Assembly (NCBI GenBank): GCA_031276335.1
Contig: JAISNH010000043.1
Span: forward strand, 1-5,168
Length of the DNA: 5,168 nt
Direction: 5' to 3'
Origin: Rickettsiales bacterium
GTDB lineage: Bacteria > Pseudomonadota > Alphaproteobacteria > Rs-D84 > CACZYB01
Positions 1 to 5,168 of this stretch are shown piece after piece. Under the pieces are notes generated by a model. The model was not told where the DNA came from, ran no database searches, and saw nothing but the letters and a program-made list of their open reading frames with translations. A program made the translations under genes and the position numbers. Every line of letters starts with the position of its first letter. The first letter of the stretch is position 1.

Positions 1-484
1 AATAACCCAATTCTTCTTGCAACTCCGTTATTTCATCCCCCATGGCTCCTAGTATGCTGCCTTTCTCTATCGCAAGCGCACCATTCTGTTTCTGGGTCAG
101 CAACTGTATGGAATTTCCATCGTCCGACGAGCGAAGCTTTTCGGCGTCGAGCGCCGCATATTTCTGTTCCAATTCGGCAAGGCGGGCCTTCAGGTTTTCG
201 ATTTCTTTGGATGATTGCGGCGATACGGGGATACTCGAACTCCCCGTCGCCACGGTCTTTTTTGAGGCAACTGCCGCAGGCGCCGCACCAGCTGCAGACG
301 ATTCTATCGACACCCGCCGAGCGGTGCGGGCGGAGGCCGACGAAGCCGAGGCAGTACGCGCCGAACCACGCTTCGAGCTTGCCGCAGCCCTCGCTTTTTT
401 TACCGGCTTTGCCGCAAACGCGCCGGCGCCCATTGATATTGCGAACAATGCCGCCATGGATATGGCGTAAAGATTTTTGAACAT
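1..484 (-). CDS. Exported Ala/Ser/Arg-rich coiled-coil protein, 3' end outside window (partial)
   Basis: The reading frame opens at an ATG at 484 and stays open to the window edge, giving 161 codons with no stop. Residues 1-25 look like a Sec signal peptide: a Lys at position 4, a hydrophobic stretch, then GAFAA before KPVKK, with cleavage likely after Ala24 or Ala25. Residues about 26-90 are low-complexity, rich in Ala, Ser, Arg and Lys. From about residue 92 the chain becomes a charged helix with leucines in heptad-like spacing (IENLKARLAELEQKY), and a second acidic helical stretch reaches the cut end. This suggests a periplasmic or envelope protein with a flexible linker and a coiled coil. 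I do not recognise a family, and the missing C-terminus may hold the functional domain. A purine-rich ribosome-binding site (AAGGGGAA, 498-491) supports the start. Confidence 0.75.
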   Translation of the reverse strand, partial: MFKNLYAISMAALFAISMGAGAFAAKPVKKARAAASSKRGSARTASASSASARTARRVSIESSAAGAAPAAVASKKTVATGSSSIPVSPQSSKEIENLKARLAELEQKYAALDAEKLRSSDDGNSIQLLTQKQNGALAIEKGSILGAMGDEITELQEELGY

Positions 485-502
485 GCGATCTTCCCCTTAA
501 AA

Positions 503-643
503 TTAAACCACTCGCAGCCAATAGTGGTCGGGGAGTTCACAAATCATACGTTCAAATTGATTCTTTCGGCCTTTAGGATTGCTCCCTGGACATGCACCAA
601 AAGCCCCCCGACAAAATGTCGGGGATATGATTTTAAGGCACAT
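503..643 (-). CDS. Possible 46-residue small ORF upstream of the exported protein
   Basis: An ATG at 643 follows an AGGG at 653-650 with six bases between, a good ribosome-binding arrangement. The frame runs 46 codons to a TAA at 505-503, ending 18 bases before the start of the exported-protein gene. The peptide has four cysteines (positions 2, 11, 18, 35), a basic middle (NPKGRKNQ) and an aromatic end (PDHYWLRVV). It has no signal peptide or membrane segment and matches no family I know. Against it, a strong hairpin that looks like a terminator (606-624) lies inside the frame, and a 46-codon open frame can arise by chance. It could be a small protein, a leader peptide, a decayed gene fragment or noise. 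Confidence 0.2.
   Translation of the reverse strand: MCLKIISPTFCRGAFGACPGSNPKGRKNQFERMICELPDHYWLRVV
507..528 (-). promoter_or_regulatory. Small hairpin in the leader of the exported-protein gene
   Basis: The arms ACCACT and AGTGGT are perfectly complementary (six pairs) with a ten-base loop. On the minus strand the hairpin is followed directly by TTAATTTT and then by the ribosome-binding site of the exported-protein gene. It could be a weak attenuator or just a leader stem. The stem is short, so chance is possible. Confidence 0.25.
597..624 (-). terminator. Intrinsic terminator-like hairpin after the 223-residue gene
   Basis: The arms at 606-613 and 617-624 form a perfect 8-bp stem (CCCCGACA / TGTCGGGG) with a three-base loop. 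On the minus strand the hairpin is followed by GGCTTTTGG, a short T tract. This is the best terminator candidate for transcripts coming from the gene ending at 783, although it lies 159 bases past that stop and the T tract is only four bases. Read on the plus strand, the base of the stem is followed by ATATGATTTT, a poorer fit. Confidence 0.5.
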
Positions 644-782
644 ATCATGCCCTGAACGTAAAGCTTGTGACAGCCCGCATCCACTTTCGAATGCTAAGCG
701 CAGGTCGCCCCGCGCCTATGGCAATGATATTACAAAACGATGCGAAATACAAGCGTAATTACGGCAACGGATGCGTCCGCCC

Positions 783-1454
783 CTAGAGCTCGTGCCGCTC
801 GTGCAGGAAAAGCTGTATCCTGTTGATCAAGGAAGGACGGAGGAAAACCTCGTATTCCTTGTTTATCCTCCTGTTTTCCTTGATGAAATGCTCGCCCAGC
901 TGCTTCAGCTCGGACTCGCCGGTCTTGCCTATATTCGGATAATTATCCACTATCGTGCTTATCGCGGGCGGAACGAACCCCACCTGATCATTGCACACCT
1001 GCCTGACAAGGAGGAGGATGTGACGGTATTTTACATACGACCACAGCTTGCCTTTCGATACGTTGTAGCTTCCGTTTATCGTGTCGCGAAGCATGGAAAC
1101 GGCTTCGGCCATGTCGCCATAAAGCTCGACCAAATCTATATCAGCGGAATTTATCGCGTTGTGCAGTCTCGTGTAATGCTCCAGCGTTTCGGAAAGATTG
1201 CGCTTCACCGACCGCGCGAACCTTTTGGTGGAAAGCAAATCGCAAATATGGGCTATGTTCAGCTCCAGGGACGCGTTCGCCGTATCGAACAATATCTGCG
1301 TCTTGGGGTCGAAATTGCCGTCCTTGTCCCTGTGCGGATGCTTGATCTTTGCAAGATGATGCATGAATTTTTCCAAATCGCCGTTATATGCACAATCCTT
1401 TTCCGGATGCTTATTCTGTGAAAAACGATTCATAAACACGCCCTTTTTGTTCAT
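783..1454 (-). CDS. Uncharacterised 223-residue soluble helical protein
   Basis: I do not recognise this protein. It is hydrophilic, lacks a signal peptide and membrane helices, and reads as mostly alpha-helical, with frequent Leu/Ile/His/Lys/Glu. The N-terminal 45 residues are rich in His and Lys (MHHLAKIKHPHR at about 31-42). Cysteines sit at 21, 71 and 154. The C-terminus is charged (LHERHEL). Residues 159-177 contain the only obvious Pro/Gly-rich loop (VGFVPP and NYPNIGK). The ATG at 1454 has GGGGA about nine bases upstream. A second in-frame ATG at 1433, preceded by AAAAAGGG, is an equally credible start and would give 216 residues. Two sigma70-type promoters lie directly upstream, so it is probably transcribed on its own. 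The plus-strand frame across the same DNA has no such signals. Confidence 0.75.
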   Translation of the reverse strand: MNKKGVFMNRFSQNKHPEKDCAYNGDLEKFMHHLAKIKHPHRDKDGNFDPKTQILFDTANASLELNIAHICDLLSTKRFARSVKRNLSETLEHYTRLHNAINSADIDLVELYGDMAEAVSMLRDTINGSYNVSKGKLWSYVKYRHILLLVRQVCNDQVGFVPPAISTIVDNYPNIGKTGESELKQLGEHFIKENRRINKEYEVFLRPSLINRIQLFLHERHEL

Positions 1455-1477
1455 GACATTTTCCCCGGCGATTATCT

Positions 1478-1513
1478 ATTATAAATATAATAAAAAATTA
1501 TATGTTTTGTCAA
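1478..1513 (-). promoter_or_regulatory. Proximal sigma70-type promoter for the 223-residue gene
   Basis: On the minus strand a perfect TTGACA (1513-1508) is followed, after an 18-base spacer, by TATATT (1489-1484), which matches TATAAT at five of six positions. The surroundings are nearly pure A+T. Another TATAAT-like word lies just downstream, so the exact -10 is uncertain. The predicted start lies about 25 bases before the ATG at 1454. Confidence 0.5.
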
Positions 1514-1522
1514 GCATATAAT
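1497..1522. promoter_or_regulatory. Inverted repeat flanking the -35 box, possible operator
   Basis: ATTATATG (1497-1504) and CATATAAT (1515-1522) are perfect inverted copies separated by ten bases. The TTGACA -35 element (1508-1513) lies in the spacer. A dimeric repressor bound here would cover the promoter. The arms are mostly A/T in an AT-rich tract, so chance cannot be excluded. Confidence 0.35.
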
Positions 1523-1554
1523 ATACTACTTTATTTGGATATTTTCGTTGTATA

Positions 1555-1583
1555 ATCATAGCATTCCAGAATAAAATAGTCAA
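1555..1583 (-). promoter_or_regulatory. Distal sigma70-type promoter for the 223-residue gene
   Basis: TTGACT (1583-1578, five of six matches) and TATGAT (1560-1555, five of six) are separated by exactly 17 bases on the minus strand. This is the best-spaced promoter in the window. It lies about 100 bases before the ATG at 1454 and fires towards it. Confidence 0.55.
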
Positions 1584-1624
1584 GCTGTATAAATAGAAAA
1601 TTTCAATTGATGCGGGAAATTATG

Positions 1625-2401
1625 CTACTTTATCCACCTCTTCGCCTCTTCGTATTCTTCCGGCGTATTGATGTCGGCTGGGGCGCGCTCCACCAGCTTC
1701 ATCCCGTCGATGATGCGCACGCGAATCGTCATCCCGTTTTCCAGCCAGCGGAGCTGCTCCAGCTTCTCCCTGTCCTCCAGCACACCGGAGGGCATTTTCG
1801 CGGCGCTGGCAAGAGCCGCGGCCTTGAATACGTAAATTCCTATGTGCCAATAGTAATCCTCGTTCACGCCGCCCCTGCCCGGGTCGCGGATATACGGAGC
1901 GGCCGCGCGGGTGAAATATAGCGCGCGCGCCTCCGCCTCGCCTTTCTTCAAACCCATGCAGATTTTAACGAAGTTCGGGTTCGCGATGTCGGCCCTATCG
2001 CGGATAATCATGCCACAGGTCGCGACGTCGCAACCTCCGGCTTCGACCATCTTGATAAGCGGAAGGTTCACGCGCGGGTCGACGTTTATGCCGTCGCCCT
2101 GGAAATTCACGACCACGTCGTATTTCTTGCCGGCCGGGTCGACCTCGGCGAGCGCGGCTGCAATACGGTCGGTGCCGGACGGCAGATCCGGGTCGGTAAG
2201 CACCGCCCTGGCCCCGAACCTCGCGCATTCCTCGACTATCGCCTTATCCCCGGCGGCAATGATTATGTCGCCTGGCAAAGCGGAGCGGCAGTTTTCATAA
2301 ACCCTCCGGATAAGCGTCTTTCCGTTGATGTCCAACAGCGGCTTGTTCGGAAGCCGGGTCGACGCCATGCGGACGGGTATCATCGTAATTACGCTGCTCA
2401 T
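1625..2401 (-). CDS. kdsB: 3-deoxy-manno-octulosonate cytidylyltransferase (CMP-Kdo synthetase)
   Basis: KdsB activates Kdo with CTP to give CMP-Kdo in the cytoplasm, the donor used by WaaA to build the lipopolysaccharide inner core on lipid A. At 258 residues it is close to the usual 245-260. Visible family motifs in order: the nucleotide-binding IPVRMASTRLPNKPL (8-22), SGTDRIA (75-81), VNFQGD (98-103, whose Asp is a metal ligand in the family), NPNFVK (141-146), ALYFTRA (160-166), HIGIYVF (186-192), LEQLRWLENG (214-223) and INTPEEYEEA (244-253). The usual Glu-Pro after QGD is Gly-Ile here, and the usual VDTPED reads INTPEE. The ATG at 2401 follows GGGAG (2412-2408), which sits in the end of the upstream HAD gene. 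Only three bases separate the two genes, so they are probably co-transcribed and translationally coupled. Confidence 0.93.
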   Translation of the reverse strand: MSSVITMIPVRMASTRLPNKPLLDINGKTLIRRVYENCRSALPGDIIIAAGDKAIVEECARFGARAVLTDPDLPSGTDRIAAALAEVDPAGKKYDVVVNFQGDGINVDPRVNLPLIKMVEAGGCDVATCGMIIRDRADIANPNFVKICMGLKKGEAEARALYFTRAAAPYIRDPGRGGVNEDYYWHIGIYVFKAAALASAAKMPSGVLEDREKLEQLRWLENGMTIRVRIIDGMKLVERAPADINTPEEYEEAKRWIK

Positions 2402-2404
2402 TCG

Positions 2405-3112
2405 TTACTCCCGTATCGTGTTTTCGTGAAGCCACCTGCTAAATTCTTCCACATTCCTGACCGTCGGATAAGGCTTGCCGGAAGGGGTCGGGGCCGTTAT
2501 TCCCGGCGTGCATCGGACGGCGCGCATGCCGATCTTCACGGCCGTATCGCAATTGAAAATCCTGTCGTCGACAAGGACGGTTTCGTCGGCCTTCAGCTTA
2601 TATTTTGCAAGGCAATCGAGGATCTTTTGCTCCTTCTCGCCAATCATGTGCCTTGCCTGATCGTTCGCGGCGGAACCTGCCTTCGAATGCTCGTTGACCT
2701 CGATAATCATGAAGTCGAGCCCGTCCAGAGTATCGCGAATCATCTTTTTCTTTATTTCGGAGTCGAAGCCGGAGGACATGGTAAGCTGTTTATATCCCTC
2801 CTTGTCGAGCCGCGCCAGCACCTCCTTCACATGAGGGTACAGCGGGCGGTCATAATAGATGCCGCCGGAGTTGCGGCAGAACTCGCGGTCGAGTTCCCTG
2901 CCCATCGTCGGGTGGACCTTCAGCTCGAGCGAGCCGAACTTCGGGTCGATTGTCAGGGCGTTCTCCAAATCCGCCTCCGTCGTGACGTTCGCGAATTTAC
3001 CCTTGAACGCGGGATGCTCCTTTACCAACCTCAAATAAGCGTGATCGAGGTTGGCGAGCACGCCGTCCACATCCCACATTATGTTTTTTACGACGAGTTT
3101 CCTCTCGCTCAT
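2405..3112 (-). CDS. HAD-superfamily hydrolase with cap domain, probable phosphatase
   Basis: This 235-residue protein carries the four HAD motifs. Motif I is WDVDGVL (13-19), with nucleophile Asp14 and acid/base Asp16. Motif II is TMSSG (111-115). The likely motif III lysine is Lys160, and motif IV is VLVDDRIFNCDTA (179-191), with Asp182 and Asp183 binding Mg2+. About 90 residues between motifs I and II form an inserted helical cap, as in C1-type small-molecule phosphatases. The KdsC phosphatase of the Kdo pathway is smaller and capless. Because the gene sits three bases ahead of kdsB, a role in Kdo or another sugar-phosphate pathway is a reasonable inference, but the substrate is not readable from the sequence. 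The ATG at 3112 places motif I close to the N-terminus as expected; its ribosome-binding site is weak and A-rich. Confidence 0.85.
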   Translation of the reverse strand: MSERKLVVKNIMWDVDGVLANLDHAYLRLVKEHPAFKGKFANVTTEADLENALTIDPKFGSLELKVHPTMGRELDREFCRNSGGIYYDRPLYPHVKEVLARLDKEGYKQLTMSSGFDSEIKKKMIRDTLDGLDFMIIEVNEHSKAGSAANDQARHMIGEKEQKILDCLAKYKLKADETVLVDDRIFNCDTAVKIGMRAVRCTPGITAPTPSGKPYPTVRNVEEFSRWLHENTIRE

Positions 3113-3140
3113 TTTTTAGTTTTCTTTCGTCTAAATTGTT

Positions 3141-3169
3141 ATCATAAAATCGCACTATATCATCAACTA
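3141..3169 (-). promoter_or_regulatory. Weak promoter candidate for the HAD-kdsB unit
   Basis: On the minus strand TATGAT (3146-3141) matches five of six -10 bases and lies 28 bases before the HAD start. The position 17 bases upstream reads TAGTTG, a poor -35. The gap to eptA is 197 bases and AT-rich, so a promoter here is expected, but none is convincing. A TATAGT a little further upstream is an alternative -10. Confidence 0.25.
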
Positions 3170-3309
3170 TCGGATTTTGAAAGGAATTTTTCCTCGACAA
3201 AATTTTCTATCGGCAAAAACAATGGTTGGCATTCTAATATCAGTTAAATACAAAGAATAGCTGATACAAAATGGGAAATTGAAGTTACACACGATAAGCG
3301 AACCGGAGC

Positions 3310-4977
3310 TTATTCGTCCGCCAGTCCGAACCTGCAATCCTTCAGGAAATCGAGCGACGGGTCGTACACCTGCGAATCCACTTCGGCCCAGCCGAGCGTG
3401 GTATGGAAAAAATAGTCGTGCGACAGCTCGCGCGCGGCGGAAGCCTTCAGGCACCCGTAATCGATTTTCGAACCGCGGCGCATTTTTTCGTTCATCCACA
3501 TTATCATCGGAACCGTCTTTTGCGCGGACGGCGCTATCATGTACGGCATTCCGTGCAGGTATATACCGCCCTCGCCCAGCGACTCCCCGTGGTCGGACAC
3601 GTACAGCATGCCCGTTTCGTACGCCGGAAACCTCTTCAAAACCTCGATTACGCCGTTCAGGAAATAGTCGGTGTACAGTATCGTGTTGTCATAGGTGTTG
3701 ATTATGTTCTCGTACGCGCAGTCCTGCAGCTCGGCGGTGTCGCAGGTCGGCGCGAACACCTTGAACCTTTCCGGGTAACGCTCGTAGTACGCGGGGCCGT
3801 GGCTGCCTATCGCGTGCAGGACAACCACGACGCCGCCCTTCGCGCCGCGAATCCGCCTGTCCAGGGCGTCCAGCATCACGCCATCGTGGCAATTCGAACC
3901 GTCGCAGAATTCCGGGTTCGACTTCGCGTCTATATACTCGGTGTCGACGCGCGCGCAGACCTTCTTGCAGCTGCTGTTGTTTTCGATCCACACGACGCTC
4001 CAGCCGGCCTTCTTCAAAATGTCGAGCAGGTTTTCGATATAGTCTGCATCGTCCACCTTGAACTTGGTGCGGGGCAGCGCCGAGAACATCGCGGGAACGG
4101 AAACCGCCGTCGATGTGCCGGCCGAAGCGACGTCCGCGAAGCTGACCACGTCCTGCCTTTTCAAAAGCGGATTCGTTTCGCGCCCATATCCGTTCAGCGA
4201 GAAATTGCCGCGCCGCGCGGTTTCACCGACGACGAGGACGATCACCCTCCTGCCCCCGCCATTGCGCGGACGCATGGACGGCGCCGGGTCTATGACAGTG
4301 AACACGCTGTTCGCGAGCGCGTGGTTGTAGAAATATTTCTGTATGGCATAGATGTAGTTTTCCGGATTTACCAGCTTGCGTATCGCGTCGTTGTTGCGCA
4401 TGAAAAACACATACTGCTTATAGCATGCGGCGGCAACCGCAACCACCACGGCAAGCGACAGCAGCACGCGGGCGGCGTGTACAAGCAAAAGGCGCCACGT
4501 CCTGCCGTATCCAATCCGAGCGCACACGATTATCACGGACGGAAGCACGCCGCCGAAAAATATCCATAGGACAAGGCCGGGCGTCAGGTACGACACGGAC
4601 TCGGCGACCGTGGTTTCGACGGTGTTCCGCACCATCTCGGCGTCGATGAAAATTCCGTATTTGAACATGAAATAGTTCGCGGCGCTGGAAACGAGCAGGA
4701 GGAGCGCCGCAACCGGCTTGAACACGCGCGGCCACAGCAGCATGTTGAACACAGCATATTTCACAAGAAACATACAGACGGGCAGCGACAGCAGGAACAG
4801 GAACGAAAACGCTCCGCCGATTTCGATATTGCCGAAGACCATTTTCCAGAAGCTGAGGTTTAGGGCTAATGTGAAATATGCGGACAGCGCCGCAATCATG
4901 GCTCCTTCGGATACCTTGAGGTTGAAAAGCGCCTTGATTAAATTTTCCGCGAATTTTCCGAGATTTGTTTTTGGCAT
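3310..4977 (-). CDS. eptA: Lipid A phosphoethanolamine transferase, EptA/PmrC type
   Basis: This inner-membrane enzyme moves phosphoethanolamine from phosphatidylethanolamine to lipid A phosphates on the periplasmic face, lowering surface negative charge. With the ATG at 4977 it is 555 residues. Five hydrophobic segments lie at about 25-45, 54-75, 86-104, 132-155 and 164-186. The sulfatase-fold domain follows from about 245: VVGETAR (Glu252, zinc ligand), GTSTAVSVP (nucleophile Thr290), HAIGSHGPAYY (388-398), YDNTILYTDY (429-438), SDHGESLGE (Asp462, His463, zinc) and YLHGMPY (His475). Cysteine pairs match the family at 337/341, 358/363, 412/420 and 509/548, but the pair flanking the nucleophile is Ala286/Ala296. 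A TTG at 4992 would add five residues; I prefer the ATG because GATGAAAAG lies before it and nothing like a ribosome-binding site precedes the TTG. It is a separate transcription unit upstream of the HAD-kdsB pair. Confidence 0.93.
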   Translation of the reverse strand: MPKTNLGKFAENLIKALFNLKVSEGAMIAALSAYFTLALNLSFWKMVFGNIEIGGAFSFLFLLSLPVCMFLVKYAVFNMLLWPRVFKPVAALLLLVSSAANYFMFKYGIFIDAEMVRNTVETTVAESVSYLTPGLVLWIFFGGVLPSVIIVCARIGYGRTWRLLLVHAARVLLSLAVVVAVAAACYKQYVFFMRNNDAIRKLVNPENYIYAIQKYFYNHALANSVFTVIDPAPSMRPRNGGGRRVIVLVVGETARRGNFSLNGYGRETNPLLKRQDVVSFADVASAGTSTAVSVPAMFSALPRTKFKVDDADYIENLLDILKKAGWSVVWIENNSSCKKVCARVDTEYIDAKSNPEFCDGSNCHDGVMLDALDRRIRGAKGGVVVVLHAIGSHGPAYYERYPERFKVFAPTCDTAELQDCAYENIINTYDNTILYTDYFLNGVIEVLKRFPAYETGMLYVSDHGESLGEGGIYLHGMPYMIAPSAQKTVPMIMWMNEKMRRGSKIDYGCLKASAARELSHDYFFHTTLGWAEVDSQVYDPSLDFLKDCRFGLADE

Positions 4978-5038
4978 GATCTTTTCATCCAATTAAAGAA
5001 TGTTTCATGATGCAGGCCACTCCCGCAATCTCAAATCT

Positions 5039-5067
5039 ATTTTATGCCTGGATTCCAGAAAAATCAA
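5039..5067 (-). promoter_or_regulatory. Promoter candidate for eptA with palindrome in the spacer
   Basis: TTGATT (5067-5062, four of six) and TAAAAT (5044-5039, five of six) are exactly 17 bases apart on the minus strand, about 62 bases before the eptA ATG. The spacer contains CTGGATTCCAG (5048-5058), a perfect palindrome around one central base, which could be a regulator site. No PmrA-type box (paired CTTAAG) is visible. Confidence 0.45.
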
Positions 5068-5115
5068 GGGTTATGATAGGGTCGTATTATTATAAACGGA
5101 ATTATCAAGTTACAT

Positions 5116-5145
5116 ATTGTAGATAGCGTTTTTGGCAGTTTGCAA
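5116..5145 (-). promoter_or_regulatory. Distal promoter candidate for eptA
   Basis: TTGCAA (5145-5140, four of six) and TACAAT (5121-5116, five of six) are separated by 18 bases on the minus strand. It would give a leader of about 130 bases. It is less convincing than the candidate at 5039-5067. Confidence 0.25.
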
Positions 5146-5168
5146 CAAATAGCCTCATAATTCTTTAA

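Larger units (their letters stand above)
485..782. other. Intergenic gap of 298 bases
   Basis: This gap separates the 223-residue gene from the exported-protein gene. It holds the hairpin at 606-624, the small hairpin at 507-528 and the possible small ORF at 503-643. On the minus strand a TATGAT occurs about 60 bases before the 484 start, but it has no recognisable -35 partner, so I do not call a promoter. I tested 661-720 for a tRNA because of a TTCGAA-like word and found no cloverleaf. Confidence 0.6.

Noticed and set aside
33..521. Minus-strand open frame of 162 codons overlapping the exported-protein gene
   Set aside because: It lies in another frame of the same strand. The frame starting at 484 has a signal peptide, a ribosome-binding site and a coiled coil, so this one is a shadow.
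661..720. Possible tRNA because of a TTCGAA word
   Set aside because: No acceptor, anticodon or T-arm stems can be formed around it on either strand.
754..763. Palindrome CGTAATTACG, repeated at 2384-2393
   Set aside because: The second copy lies inside the kdsB coding sequence (codons for SVIT). About five 10-bp palindromes are expected by chance in a window this size.
771..1421. Plus-strand open frame of 216 codons opposite the 223-residue gene
   Set aside because: It has no recognisable domain or promoter, and the promoters in the adjacent gap serve the minus-strand frame.
1599..1621. Six-bp stem AATTTC / GAAATT just after kdsB
   Set aside because: Only two G-C pairs and an 11-base loop. 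It is too weak to call a terminator.
3294..3313. Six-bp hairpin (ATAAGC / GCTTAT) over the eptA stop codon
   Set aside because: The stem is short and AT-rich with an eight-base loop, and no T tract follows on the minus strand, so it is not a credible terminator.
3403..4569. Plus-strand open frame of 388 codons opposite eptA
   Set aside because: The minus strand encodes an unmistakable EptA with all catalytic motifs. The long antisense frame is a by-product of GC-biased third positions.
4978..4992. TTG start extending EptA by five residues
   Set aside because: There is no ribosome-binding site before the TTG, whereas a purine-rich GATGAAAAG precedes the ATG at 4977. It is not excluded.

Overview
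The window comes from a Gram-negative bacterium. Two of its genes belong to lipopolysaccharide biology: a CMP-Kdo synthetase and a lipid A phosphoethanolamine transferase. All five supported genes lie on the minus strand, so transcription runs from high to low coordinates. Coding DNA is moderately GC-rich, while the gaps between genes are AT-rich. An alphaproteobacterium is plausible, since the KdsB loop reads QGDGINVDP rather than the enterobacterial QGDEP form. That placement is a weak inference.

Right part (about 3310-5168): a 555-residue EptA/PmrC-type phosphoethanolamine transferase, with five membrane helices and then a sulfatase-fold catalytic domain. Its 5' gap (4978-5168) holds two promoter candidates, one with an 11-bp palindrome in its spacer. 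Middle (1625-3112): a two-gene transcription unit with only 3 bases between the genes. It encodes a capped HAD-family phosphatase-like protein followed by 3-deoxy-manno-octulosonate cytidylyltransferase (KdsB). Together with eptA this forms an inner-core / lipid A patch: KdsB activates Kdo for attachment to lipid A and EptA decorates lipid A phosphates. The HAD protein may act on a sugar phosphate in the same pathway.

Left part (1-1624): a 223-residue soluble protein that I do not recognise. It is preceded by a very AT-rich region with two tandem sigma70-type promoters and an 8-bp inverted repeat around one -35 box. A 298-base gap follows (485-782), with a terminator-like hairpin, a possible 46-codon small ORF and a second small hairpin. 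The last gene is cut by the left window edge. It encodes an exported protein with a signal peptide, an Ala/Ser/Arg-rich linker and a coiled coil.

I see no CRISPR array, tRNA, rRNA, insertion sequence or phage gene. The strongest points for follow-up are the unrecognised 223-residue gene with its elaborate promoter region, the paired loss of one disulfide next to the EptA nucleophile, the capped HAD partner of KdsB, and the possible small ORF / alternative-hairpin leader before the exported protein.
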